Source of the DNA: Schlegelella_A sp036272325
GTDB lineage: Bacteria; Pseudomonadota; Gammaproteobacteria; Burkholderiales; Burkholderiaceae_C
DNA length: 64,000 bases
Assembly: GCA_036272325.1 (NCBI GenBank)
Contig: DATAYY010000154.1
Location: 1 to 64,000, forward strand
Direction of reading: 5' to 3'
Shown piece by piece: positions 44,694-52,851 of the stretch (position 1 is the stretch's first letter; each line of letters begins with the position of its first letter). Position numbers and translations under genes: made by a program. The notes under the pieces are model-generated. The model was not told the origin of the DNA. It worked only from the letters and a program-made list of their open reading frames with translations, and did not search any database.

Positions 44694-45482
44694 ATGGCGA
44701 GCGAAAAACTGATCGCGAAGAAGGCCGACGGCGTCGGCTGGATGATCTTCAACAACCCCGAGAAGCTGAACGCGATCTCGCTCGAGATGTGGCAGGCGGC
44801 ACTCGAGGCGATGGCCGATTTCGCGGCCGATCCTGCGGTGCGGGTGATGGTCGTCACCGGCGCCGGCGGCAAGGCGTTCGCGTCGGGCGCCGACATCTCG
44901 AGATTCCAGGACGAGCGCCGGGAGGCCGAGGCCGTCGCGCACTATCAGGCGACGACGCAGCAGGCGTACTCGGTACTCCAGGGCATGGCGATTCCGACCA
45001 TCGCGATGATCCGCGGCTACTGCATCGGCGGTGGCACCGCTGTCGCGGTCTGCTGCGACCTGCGCATCTGCACCGACAGCGCGAAGTTCGGCATTCCTGC
45101 GGCCAGGCTCGGCCTCGGCTACGGCCTCCATCGCGCCCAGCCGCTGGTCGATCTGATCGGGCCGGCGAATGCGAAGGAGATGTTCTTCACCGGCCGCCAG
45201 TTCGACGCCCGCGAGGCCGAGAAGATGGGCCTCGTCAACCGCGTCGTCGCCGACGAGGCGCTCGAACCGACGGTCGAGGAGACGGCGAGGACAATCGTCG
45301 GCAACGCACCGCTCACGGTCCGCTGCGCGAAGCTCGTCGTCGGCGAGGCGCTGAAAGACGCCGCCGAGCGCGACGTCGCCGCCGCCGAGCGCGCGGTCGC
45401 CGCGTGCTTCGCGAGCGCCGACTACAAGGAAGGGCAGGCGGCGTTCATGGAGAAGCGCAAGCCCAGATTCACCGGCACCTGA
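44694..45482 (+). CDS. Enoyl-CoA hydratase/isomerase family protein (first of two)
   Basis: This 262-residue crotonase-fold enzyme has the oxyanion-hole motifs GGKAFASGADISRF and GYCIGGGTAVAVCCDLRI. In the hydratase glutamate positions, the helix after IPAARLGLGY lacks one of the two glutamates of classical enoyl-CoA hydratase, so an isomerase, dehydratase-like or other crotonase reaction is possible. Residues ADYKEGQAAFMEKRKPRF at the end are normal for hydratases. It lies between the CoA-transferase and a second crotonase in one plus-strand set and probably acts on the same CoA ester. Confidence 0.88.
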   Translation: MASEKLIAKKADGVGWMIFNNPEKLNAISLEMWQAALEAMADFAADPAVRVMVVTGAGGKAFASGADISRFQDERREAEAVAHYQATTQQAYSVLQGMAIPTIAMIRGYCIGGGTAVAVCCDLRICTDSAKFGIPAARLGLGYGLHRAQPLVDLIGPANAKEMFFTGRQFDAREAEKMGLVNRVVADEALEPTVEETARTIVGNAPLTVRCAKLVVGEALKDAAERDVAAAERAVAACFASADYKEGQAAFMEKRKPRFTGT

Positions 45483-45520
45483 TCAGCGTACGGCCAACGC
45501 GGATCGCGAGGACTCCCGTC

Positions 45521-46312
45521 ATGGAAACGACGCCCACCGGCGAGCATGTCATCGTCGAGCGCGACGGACCGGTCGTCACGTTGACGTTCAACCGGCCCGA
45601 GGCGCGCAACGCGATGACCTGGGCCATGTACCAGCGCCTGAGCGAAGTCTGCGACGAGGTCGACGGCGACGACGGCGTGCGCGTTCTGGTTCTCCGGGGC
45701 GCCGGCGGCAAGGCGTTCGTCGCGGGCACCGACATCAGCCAGTTCCTGAGCTTCGAAAGCGGCGACGACGGCCTTCGCTACGAGCGCGACGCCGATCGCC
45801 TCCTCGGCCGCGTGGCAGACGTCAGGAAGCCCGTCATCGCGCAGATCGAGGGCTTCGCGGTCGGCGGCGGCTTTGGCATCGCTGCCGGCTGCGACCTGCG
45901 GATCGCGACTGCCGACGCACGGTTCGGCGCGCCGATCGCGCGCACGCTCGGCAACTGCCTGTCGATGCGGACCTACGCGCGCTACCTCGACTTGCTCGGT
46001 CCTTCGCGATTGAAGGAACTCATCTTCACGGCGCGCCTGCTTTCGGCCGATGAGGCGCTCGCGGCGGGCTTCGTCCACGAGATCGTTGCTGCGGAACGGA
46101 TCGCGGCGCGCGTCAGCGAGCTCGCCGCGCAGGTCGCGTCGCATGCACCGATCACGTTGCGAGTGACCAAGGAAGCGATCCGCCGCCTCCAGGACGCGCG
46201 CCCGGTGCCCGATGGCAGCGACCTCATCGCGGAGACGTACGGAAGTGCCGACTTCCGCGAGGGCGTTCGCGCCTTCGTCGACAAGCGGCCGCCGCGCTGG
46301 ACCGGCAAGTAA
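45521..46312 (+). CDS. Enoyl-CoA hydratase/isomerase family protein (second of two)
   Basis: This 263-residue crotonase paralogue of the upstream gene shows the oxyanion-hole motifs GGKAFVAGTDISQF and GFAVGGGFGIAAGCDLRI. The catalytic-helix region reads FGAPIARTLGNCLSM, again without the full glutamate pair of classical hydratases. The closing SADFREGVRAFVDKRPPRW is normal. The ATG at 45521 has GAGG upstream and follows the first crotonase by 38 bases. Side-by-side crotonases usually catalyse consecutive hydration/isomerisation or cleavage steps in one CoA-ester pathway. Confidence 0.88.
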   Translation: METTPTGEHVIVERDGPVVTLTFNRPEARNAMTWAMYQRLSEVCDEVDGDDGVRVLVLRGAGGKAFVAGTDISQFLSFESGDDGLRYERDADRLLGRVADVRKPVIAQIEGFAVGGGFGIAAGCDLRIATADARFGAPIARTLGNCLSMRTYARYLDLLGPSRLKELIFTARLLSADEALAAGFVHEIVAAERIAARVSELAAQVASHAPITLRVTKEAIRRLQDARPVPDGSDLIAETYGSADFREGVRAFVDKRPPRWTGK

Positions 46313-46330
46313 AGGTTCTTTGCATCTCGT

Positions 46331-46348
46331 TGCCCGATCTGTCGGGCA
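46331..46348. terminator. Hairpin after the crotonase operon
   Basis: TGCCCGA (46331-46337) and TCGGGCA (46342-46348) pair perfectly around a TCTG loop, 18 bases after the crotonase stop. No T-run follows, so it may act as a weak or Rho-assisted terminator, or as a regulator site before the metal-uptake genes. Confidence 0.4.
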
Positions 46349-46381
46349 CGTGCGTCGCCGCCGGACTAAGATCGCCGACCG

Positions 46382-46723
46382 ATGAACTTGGGCAGCCTGC
46401 GCGCGACTTCGCGACGACACGTGTCGTGGCTGGTCTGGCTCGGCCTCCTGTTCGCGTTCGCACAGGTCGCGGCAAGCGCGCATGCGATCTCGCACCTGGG
46501 AGGGGACGCCGGCCGCTCGCGCGACGGCAGCGCCGTCCACGCGCACTGCGACCTGTGCCTGCTCGGCGCCAGCATCGGCGGCGCCGCGCCGGCGGCCGAG
46601 TCGCCGTCCGCCTGGCGTCCCGACCTCGTCGACGTCGCCTATGTCGACGACCTTTGCCCCTTTGTCGCGAGCGCTCCCGCGCTCGCGTATCGAAGCCGCG
46701 CGCCTCCCCTCGTTCCGCGCTGA
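46382..46723 (+). CDS. DUF2946-like small secreted protein
   Basis: This protein has 113 residues with a hydrophobic helix after a short basic start (WLVWLGLLFAFAQVAASAHA), consistent with a signal peptide or anchor. The mature part has HAHCDLCLLGAS, an H-x-x-C-x-x-C pattern typical of DUF2946 proteins, which are often encoded beside metal-uptake outer-membrane proteins. A -10-like TAAGAT lies 9 bases before the ATG, which predicts a very short leader. It is followed by an outer-membrane porin, a ZnuA-like protein and a permease, so it probably takes part in zinc or copper handling. Metal binding by the His/Cys motif is inference. Confidence 0.65.
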   Translation: MNLGSLRATSRRHVSWLVWLGLLFAFAQVAASAHAISHLGGDAGRSRDGSAVHAHCDLCLLGASIGGAAPAAESPSAWRPDLVDVAYVDDLCPFVASAPALAYRSRAPPLVPR

Positions 46724-46793
46724 CCCATGACCCGTTGCGTTGCCGCTCGTCTCGAGCGGCGGGCAACGGCATCCGTCACCACCGGAGCACCAG

Positions 46794-48221
46794 ATGAAGC
46801 TCATGACTGCGGCCATGCTGGCCGCGCTGGCTTGCCCCATGGCAGCCCACGCCGACGACGCAGCCGACCTGGCCGCGATCCGCAAGGACATGGAAGCGAT
46901 GCGTGCAGCGTACGAGACGAGGCTGCAGGCGCTCGAGCGGCGGCTGCAGAGTGCCGAGGCGGCGCTCGCTGCCGCGCCTGCACCCGCAAGCGCCGCGGCT
47001 GCGGTCGTCGCGCCGTCGCAGCCACTGCCGACCGCAGTTGCTGCAGCCCCCGCGCCGACTCCCGCGCCAGCGCCGACCGGCGGCGCACCAGCGAATGCAG
47101 GTGCCTTCAACCCCTCGATGTCGCTCATCCTCTCGGGGCTGTACACGAACACGTCGCAGGACCCCTCGAGGTACGCGATCACCGGCTTTCCGTTGCCAGC
47201 CGACGCGGGGATCGGGCCGGGGACGCGCGGCCTCAGCCTCGCCGAATCGGAGCTCGGTTTCGCCGCCAGCGTCGACCCATACTTGCGCGGCGCCGCCAAC
47301 ATCGCGCTCGAGGCCGACAACAGCGTCTCGATCGAAGAGGCCTACATCCAGACGACATCGCTCGGCAACGGCTTCGCGGTGAAGGCGGGGCGCTTTTTCT
47401 CCGGCATCGGCTACCTCAACCCGCAGCATTCGCACACTTGGGACTTCGTCGACAACCCGCTCGCCTACCAGGCGATGCTCGGTACCCAATACGACGACGA
47501 CGGAGTGCAGGTGACATGGGTGCCGCCGATCGACCAATATCTGGAGTTCGGCGCCGAAGTCGGGCGCGGACGGACCTTCCCGGGCACCGACACGAGCCGC
47601 AACGGCGCCGGCATGACCTCGCTCTTCGCGCACACAGGCGGCGACATCGGCGACAGCAGCAGCTGGCGCGCGGGCCTCTCGATGCTCAATGCCAAAGCGA
47701 CCGACCAGGGCCTCGTCGCGCCCAACATCGACGGCACGCTTGTCAACAACAGCTTTACGGGCGACACGCGCGTCTACGTCGCCGACGCGATCTGGAAGTG
47801 GGCGCCGCACGGCAACGCGACGCGAACAAACTTCAAGTTGCAGGGCGAATACCTGCACAGCACGCGCAACGGCAGCCTCGTCTACGACGTCAGCGGCGCA
47901 AACAGCAGCGGCTCGTACCGCGCCCAGCAGTCGGGCTGGTATGTGCAGGGCGTCTACCAGTTCATGCCGTACTGGCGCGTCGGCCTACGCACGGAGCAGC
48001 TCGACGCCGGTAACCCAAACTACGGCATCAACAGCCCGTTCTTTCCGACGAGCGGCTTCACGCCACACAAGAACTCGCTGATGGTCGACTTCAACCCGAG
48101 CGAGTTCTCGCGCGTTCGCCTGCAATTCGCGCAAGATCACTCGCGCGAGGGCGTCACTGACAACCAGTGGTTCCTGCAATACCAGATGAGCCTGGGCGCG
48201 CACGGCGCGCACAGCTACTGA
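46794..48221 (+). CDS. Outer-membrane porin-like protein beside metal-uptake genes
   Basis: This 475-residue exported protein has a signal peptide (1-20, ending AHA), then a helical coiled-coil segment (DLAAIRKDMEAMRAAYETRL), an Ala/Pro-rich linker (about 60-100) and a beta-barrel-like part rich in alternating residues. Barrel segments include AGRFFSGIGYLNPQHSHTWD and QYLEFGAEVGRGR, and the chain ends in a tyrosine (HGAHSY), as outer-membrane barrels often do. The N-terminal coiled coil could reach peptidoglycan as in trimeric porins. It lies between the DUF2946 gene and the ZnuA-like gene, so zinc-responsive passage of metal is likely. No TonB box was identified. Confidence 0.7.
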   Translation: MKLMTAAMLAALACPMAAHADDAADLAAIRKDMEAMRAAYETRLQALERRLQSAEAALAAAPAPASAAAAVVAPSQPLPTAVAAAPAPTPAPAPTGGAPANAGAFNPSMSLILSGLYTNTSQDPSRYAITGFPLPADAGIGPGTRGLSLAESELGFAASVDPYLRGAANIALEADNSVSIEEAYIQTTSLGNGFAVKAGRFFSGIGYLNPQHSHTWDFVDNPLAYQAMLGTQYDDDGVQVTWVPPIDQYLEFGAEVGRGRTFPGTDTSRNGAGMTSLFAHTGGDIGDSSSWRAGLSMLNAKATDQGLVAPNIDGTLVNNSFTGDTRVYVADAIWKWAPHGNATRTNFKLQGEYLHSTRNGSLVYDVSGANSSGSYRAQQSGWYVQGVYQFMPYWRVGLRTEQLDAGNPNYGINSPFFPTSGFTPHKNSLMVDFNPSEFSRVRLQFAQDHSREGVTDNQWFLQYQMSLGAHGAHSY

Positions 48222-48245
48222 ACGCCGCGCTTAACGGAGCCATTC

Positions 48246-49163
48246 ATGAACAGACTTCGCTTCCTCTTTTCCATCCTCGTCGCGCCGCTGGCGCTGGTAG
48301 CCCTTCCCGCCGACGCTGCGCTCCGGGTCTTTGCCTGCGAGCCCGAATGGGGCGCGCTGGCGCAGGAGCTCGGCGGCAATCTCGTTGACGTCTCGGTAGC
48401 GACGAATGCCTTGCAGGACCCGCACCAGATCCAGGCCAAGCCCAGCCTCATCGCACGCACACGCAGCGCCGATCTCGTGGTCTGTACCGGCGCCGAGCTC
48501 GAGATTGGCTGGCTGCCGGTGCTTCTGCAGCAATCGGGCAACGCCAAGGTGCAGCCCGGCCAGGCGGGCAACTTCGCCGCCGCCGACTACGTGCGCAAGC
48601 TCGAGGTGCCGAGCCAGCTCGACCGCTCACAGGGCGATGTGCACGCCGCGGGCAATCCGCACATCCAGACCGACCCGCGCAATTTCGCTCTCGTCGCAAC
48701 CGCGCTTGCGGCGCGCCTGGCGCAGCTCGACCCCTCGCACGCCGGCGACTACGCGAAGATGCAGGCGAGCTTCGCGCAGCGCTGGCAGCAGGCGATCGCG
48801 CGCTGGACGACGCAAGCCGCGCCGTTGCGAGGCATGCCGGTCGTCTCGCAGCACAAGGCTTTTGTCTATCTCTACGACTGGCTCGGCCTGAAGGAAGTCG
48901 CCGTGCTCGAACCCAAACCCGGCGTCGAGCCGACGGCTTCGCATCTGCAGGAGGTGCTCGAGGCGCTGAAGACGACGCCGGCGCGCATGGTCATCTACTC
49001 GGCGTATCAGGATCCGCGTCCGTCGGAGTGGCTCTCGTCGCACGCCAACATTCCGGCGGTGAAAGTACCCTTTACCGTGGGCGGGACGGAAGGTGCCAAG
49101 GATCTATTCGGTCTCTTCGACGATACCGTGGCGCGCCTTCTCGCTGCCGGCGTCAAGCCATGA
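48246..49163 (+). CDS. Metal ABC transporter substrate-binding protein (ZnuA-like)
   Basis: This 305-residue periplasmic cluster A-I metal-binding protein has a signal peptide (about 1-24). The metal site can be read as His60 in QDPHQIQAKPS, His139 in GNPHIQTDPRN and His203 in SQHKAFVY, with a fourth ligand expected near the C-terminus; this is the zinc/manganese type. It lacks the long His-rich loop of typical ZnuA. The ACGGAG sequence lies just before its ATG, 24 bases after the porin gene. The paired permease gene follows, but no ATPase gene is present. Confidence 0.88.
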   Translation: MNRLRFLFSILVAPLALVALPADAALRVFACEPEWGALAQELGGNLVDVSVATNALQDPHQIQAKPSLIARTRSADLVVCTGAELEIGWLPVLLQQSGNAKVQPGQAGNFAAADYVRKLEVPSQLDRSQGDVHAAGNPHIQTDPRNFALVATALAARLAQLDPSHAGDYAKMQASFAQRWQQAIARWTTQAAPLRGMPVVSQHKAFVYLYDWLGLKEVAVLEPKPGVEPTASHLQEVLEALKTTPARMVIYSAYQDPRPSEWLSSHANIPAVKVPFTVGGTEGAKDLFGLFDDTVARLLAAGVKP

Positions 49164-49236
49164 GTGGCGCGGGGCTGTTCCCCGGGCACTCGTTCCTCTG
49201 CACGCGGACAGGCGCGAAGCGACGCAGGGGGCGCGC

Positions 49237-50019
49237 ATGAACTGGAGCGCGCTGGATTGGGGCATCCTCGGGCCGGCTCTCGTCGCCGGGCTGCTCGTGC
49301 TCGTCACGCACGTGCCGCTCGGGATGCAGGTGCTCGACCGCGGCATTGTTTTCATCGACCTCGCCATCGCCCAGATCGCCGGCCTCGGCGTCATCGCCGC
49401 CGACACCTTCGGCCTGCCCGAAGGCGGCATCGCAGTGCAAGCCGCGGCGGTGACGGCCGCCCTGCTTGGCGCTTGGCTCCTCACGTGGACCGAAAAGCGC
49501 GCGGCGCAGCAGCAGGAGGCGCTGATCGGCGTCCTATTCATTCTCGCCGCGTGCGCGGGGCTGCTGCTGCTCGCCGGCAATCCGCACGGTGGCGAGCACC
49601 TCAAGGACCTACTCGTCGGTCAGATCCTCTGGGTGCGCCCGACGCACCTGTTCTGGCTCGCCGGTCTCTCGCTGCTGCTGGTCGCGGCACTCGCTTCCGG
49701 CGGGATCGCGCGCCTCGGCAGGTTCGGCTTCTACGGCGCGTTCGCGCTCGCGGTAACGGCGTCGGTGCAACTCGTCGGCGTCTATCTCGTCTTCTCGAGC
49801 CTCATCATTCCGGCGCTCGCGACCAGCGGCGAGACAGGCCGACGCAGGTTCGCCGTCGCCTATGCGATCGGTGCGACCGGGTACGCGCTCGGCCTTGCCC
49901 TGTCGGCGTTGTTCGACTTGCCGTCGGGCGCGGTGATCGTTTGCACGCTGGCGGCATGCGGCCTCGCCTGGAAGGCGATGTTCGACGTGCGGGCTACGCC
50001 GCCGCCGTCAGTCGCTTGA
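49237..50019 (+). CDS. Metal ABC transporter permease (ZnuB-like)
   Basis: This 260-residue inner-membrane protein belongs to the ABC-3 family (ZnuB/MntB). Landmarks are VLDRGIVFIDLAIAQIAGLG near the second helix and VYLVFSSLIIPALATS in the helical core, together with eight or so hydrophobic helices. The ATG at 49237 follows the binding-protein stop by 74 bases. The ATP-binding subunit normally encoded between or beside these genes is missing, so it must be supplied from elsewhere or the system is incomplete. The 3-prime end overlaps a convergent small gene by 26 bases. Confidence 0.88.
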   Translation: MNWSALDWGILGPALVAGLLVLVTHVPLGMQVLDRGIVFIDLAIAQIAGLGVIAADTFGLPEGGIAVQAAAVTAALLGAWLLTWTEKRAAQQQEALIGVLFILAACAGLLLLAGNPHGGEHLKDLLVGQILWVRPTHLFWLAGLSLLLVAALASGGIARLGRFGFYGAFALAVTASVQLVGVYLVFSSLIIPALATSGETGRRRFAVAYAIGATGYALGLALSALFDLPSGAVIVCTLAACGLAWKAMFDVRATPPPSVA

Positions 50020-50422
50020 TGCGGCGCTGCGCGGCCGTCGTGATGAGGCTTTGCTCGAGCGCGTTCGCGTGCTCGTAGAGCGAATAGCCTTCGCGCAGGC
50101 ACCCGGCCTGGCGCTCGGCGGCGGACGCGGGCGGCAGGACCTTGAAATCGTCCTCGGCATCCTGCAGCAGCTGCCGTGCCTCGGCTTCGCGCAAGCCGGC
50201 AAAGTATTGCGTGCCGATGATCGCGATGCCGCTGCGGACGACCTTCAGCAGCTCGACCTCGACCGCCTCGCCCGCCTTCATCGCATCGGCAAGGCTCGAC
50301 TCCTGCGCCTTCAGCGCAGCGACGCACGCCGCTGCGTGCGGCGACGAGGCGGGCGCCGAGACCGCGCCTCCGGCGACCAGGGCCAGTACGAATGCGAACG
50401 GGATGACGATCGGTCGGTGCAT
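49994..50422 (-). CDS. Hypothetical secreted protein, 142 residues
   Basis: I do not recognise a family. The protein starts with a signal-like sequence (IVIPFAFVLALVAGGAVSA) and continues as an all-helical mature part with two cysteines (AAACVAALKAQE and QAGCLREG), which could form a disulfide in the periplasm. An upstream ATG at 50452 is in frame; 50422 is preferred because the signal peptide begins there. It is convergent with the permease gene and 172 bases from the divergent E1alpha gene. Confidence 0.55.
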   Translation of the reverse strand: MHRPIVIPFAFVLALVAGGAVSAPASSPHAAACVAALKAQESSLADAMKAGEAVEVELLKVVRSGIAIIGTQYFAGLREAEARQLLQDAEDDFKVLPPASAAERQAGCLREGYSLYEHANALEQSLITTAAQRRIKRLTAAA

Positions 50423-50594
50423 GTTCGGTGTTGGCGAGGCGTTGCGCTTCAACGAACGCGGGCGACTCTGAGTTGACCTCGTGACTGCCGTCGCCTATTC
50501 CCAGCGGCGACGCCAAAACCCTGCGCCGACCATGTTGCGCAGTGTGCGGCAACCCCGCTTGGCGGCGACCGCGCCGCACGGCACACTCGGGCCC

Positions 50595-51833
50595 GTGAGC
50601 CGAGGCCCCCTGCGTCTGCACGTCCCCGAGCCGACCGGGCGCCCGGGGCAAGAGACGGACTTCTCGTACCTGCACCTCGCGCCGGCCGGCGCAGTGCCGC
50701 GGCCGGCCGTCAACGTCTCACCGCGGCAGACGAGCGATCTCGCCTACACGATGATCCGCGTCCTCGACGACGATGGCCGCGCGGTCGGCCCGTGGACGCC
50801 GCAGCTCGGCGTCGAGCGCCTGCGCGCCGGGATGAAGGCGATGCTGAAGACGCGCGCCTTCGACGCCCGCATGCTGATCGCGCAGCGGCAGAAGAAGATC
50901 TCGTTCTACATGCAGTGCGTCGGCGAGGAGGCGATCGCGACCGCGCACGCGCAAGCACTCGAGCCTGGCGACATGTGCTTTCCAACCTATCGCCAGCAAG
51001 GCTTGCTGCTTGCGCGCGACGACATCTCAATGGTCGAGCTGATGTGCCAGCTGCTCAGCAACCAGCGTGATCCACTGAAGGGCCGCCAGCTGCCGGTGAT
51101 GTACTCGTACAAGCGCGCGGGCTTTTTCACCATCTCCGGCAATCTCGCGACGCAGTACATCCAGGCCGTCGGCTGGGCGATGGCATCGGCGATCAAGGAA
51201 GACACCAAGATCGCATCGGCATGGATCGGCGACGGCGCGACCGCCGAGGCCGACTTCCACACCGCGCTCACGTTCGCCAACGTCTACCAGGCGCCGGTCA
51301 TCCTCAACGTCGTCAACAACCAGTGGGCGATTTCGACCTTCCAGTCGATCGCCGCCGGCGACGCGACGACCTTTGCCGCACGCGGCGCAGGTTGCGGCAT
51401 CGCCTCGCTGCGGGTCGACGGCAACGATTTCCTCGCCGTCTACGCGGCCTCCGCGTGGGCGGCCGAGCGCGCGCGCTCGAACCTCGGGCCGACGCTGATC
51501 GAGTGGGTGACGTACCGCGCCGGCGCGCATTCGACGTCCGACGATCCGTCGCGCTATCGGCCGGGCGACGACTACAAGCACTTTCCGCTCGGCGACCCCG
51601 TCGCCCGCTTGAAGAAGCACCTGATCGGCCTCGGCGCCTGGTCTGACGACGAGCACGAGGCGACAGTGAAGAAGCTCGAAGCCGAGGTCAGCACGGCGCT
51701 GAAGGAAGCCACCCAATACGGCTCGCTCCTCGACGGCCACACGCCGCCGATCGAAACGATGTTCGAGGACGTCTACAAGGACATGCCGGCGCACCTGGTC
51801 GACCAGCTGCGCCAGGCGAGGCGGCAGGGCTGA
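50595..51833 (+). CDS. bkdA1: Branched-chain 2-oxoacid dehydrogenase E1 alpha subunit
   Basis: This 412-residue E1alpha decarboxylates the 2-oxoacids of valine, leucine and isoleucine with thiamine diphosphate. The thiamine diphosphate motif is intact: IGDGATAEADFHTAL, then VILNVVNNQWAIS. The N-terminus PLRLHVPEPTGRPG and FSYLHL matches BkdA1 from Pseudomonas, which fixes the start at the GTG at 50595; ATG codons at 50532 and earlier would add unconserved residues. It heads a tight E1alpha-E1beta-E2 operon (3 and 1 bases between genes). The phospho-loop region TYRAGAHSTSDDPSRYR is normal. Confidence 0.93.
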   Translation: MSRGPLRLHVPEPTGRPGQETDFSYLHLAPAGAVPRPAVNVSPRQTSDLAYTMIRVLDDDGRAVGPWTPQLGVERLRAGMKAMLKTRAFDARMLIAQRQKKISFYMQCVGEEAIATAHAQALEPGDMCFPTYRQQGLLLARDDISMVELMCQLLSNQRDPLKGRQLPVMYSYKRAGFFTISGNLATQYIQAVGWAMASAIKEDTKIASAWIGDGATAEADFHTALTFANVYQAPVILNVVNNQWAISTFQSIAAGDATTFAARGAGCGIASLRVDGNDFLAVYAASAWAAERARSNLGPTLIEWVTYRAGAHSTSDDPSRYRPGDDYKHFPLGDPVARLKKHLIGLGAWSDDEHEATVKKLEAEVSTALKEATQYGSLLDGHTPPIETMFEDVYKDMPAHLVDQLRQARRQG

Positions 51834-51836
51834 GCG

Positions 51837-52850
51837 ATGGCGAGCATGACGATGATCCAGGCGCTGCGCTCGGCGATGGACGTCATGCTCGGGCGCGACG
51901 ACAACGTCGTCATCTATGGCCAGGACGTCGGCTACTTCGGCGGCGTCTTTCGCGTCACCGACGGCCTGCAGGCGAAGTACGGCAAGACGCGCGTGTTCGA
52001 CGCGCCGATCTCCGAGGGCGGCATCGTTGGCTCGGCGATCGGCATGGCAGCGTACGGTCTGCGGCCGGTCGTCGAGGTCCAGTTCGCCGACTACTTCTAT
52101 CCGGCGTCGGACCAGATCGTCTCCGAGGCGGCCCGGCTGCGCTACCGCTCGGCGGGTGACTTCACTGCGCCGATCACGGTCCGCATGCCGTGCGGCGGCG
52201 GCATCTACGGCGGCCAGACGCACAGCCAGAGCCCCGAGGCGCTGTTCACGCACGTCTGCGGCATCCGCACCGTGATGCCGAGCAATCCGTACGATGCCAA
52301 GGGGCTGCTAATCGCGTCGATCGAAAACGACGACCCGGTCATCTTCCTTGAGCCCAAGCGCCTCTACAACGGGCCGTTCGACGGCCACCACGGCAAGCCG
52401 GTCGTGCCGTGGTCCGCGCACCCGTCGGGCGAAGTGCCCGAAGGCCACTACACGGTGCCGCTCGATTCGGCGGTGGTGTTTCGCCCCGGCGATGACCTGA
52501 CCGTGCTGACCTACGGCACGATGGTCTTCGTCTGCGAGGCGGCGGTGAAGGAGACCGGAATCGACGCCGAGATCATCGACCTGCGCACGCTCTGGCCGCT
52601 CGACCTCGAGACGGTCGTCGCGTCGGTCAAGAAGACCGGCCGCTGCATCGTTGTCCACGAGGCGACGCGGACGAGCGGCTTCGGAGCCGAGCTCGTCTCG
52701 CTCGTGCAGGAGCACTGCTTCTACCAGCTCGAGGCACCGGTCGAGCGCATCACCGGTTGGGACACACCGTATCCGCACGCGCTCGAATGGGCGTACTTCC
52801 CCGGGCCGGAGCGCGTCGCGGCAGCGCTGCAGCGCGCCGTGGAGCCCTGA
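51837..52850 (+). CDS. bkdA2: Branched-chain 2-oxoacid dehydrogenase E1 beta subunit
   Basis: This 337-residue E1beta completes the alpha2beta2 decarboxylase. Family segments are NVVIYGQDVGYFGGVFRVT, FDAPISEGGIVGSAIGMA, YGGQTHSQSPEALF and FLEPKRLYNGPFDG, with the C-terminal transketolase domain SVVKKTGRC-like part reading VASVKKTGRCIVVHEA. The start follows the E1alpha stop by 3 bases and the stop is one base before the E2 GTG. All features are normal for BkdA2. Confidence 0.93.
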   Translation: MASMTMIQALRSAMDVMLGRDDNVVIYGQDVGYFGGVFRVTDGLQAKYGKTRVFDAPISEGGIVGSAIGMAAYGLRPVVEVQFADYFYPASDQIVSEAARLRYRSAGDFTAPITVRMPCGGGIYGGQTHSQSPEALFTHVCGIRTVMPSNPYDAKGLLIASIENDDPVIFLEPKRLYNGPFDGHHGKPVVPWSAHPSGEVPEGHYTVPLDSAVVFRPGDDLTVLTYGTMVFVCEAAVKETGIDAEIIDLRTLWPLDLETVVASVKKTGRCIVVHEATRTSGFGAELVSLVQEHCFYQLEAPVERITGWDTPYPHALEWAYFPGPERVAAALQRAVEP

Positions 52851-52851
52851 C

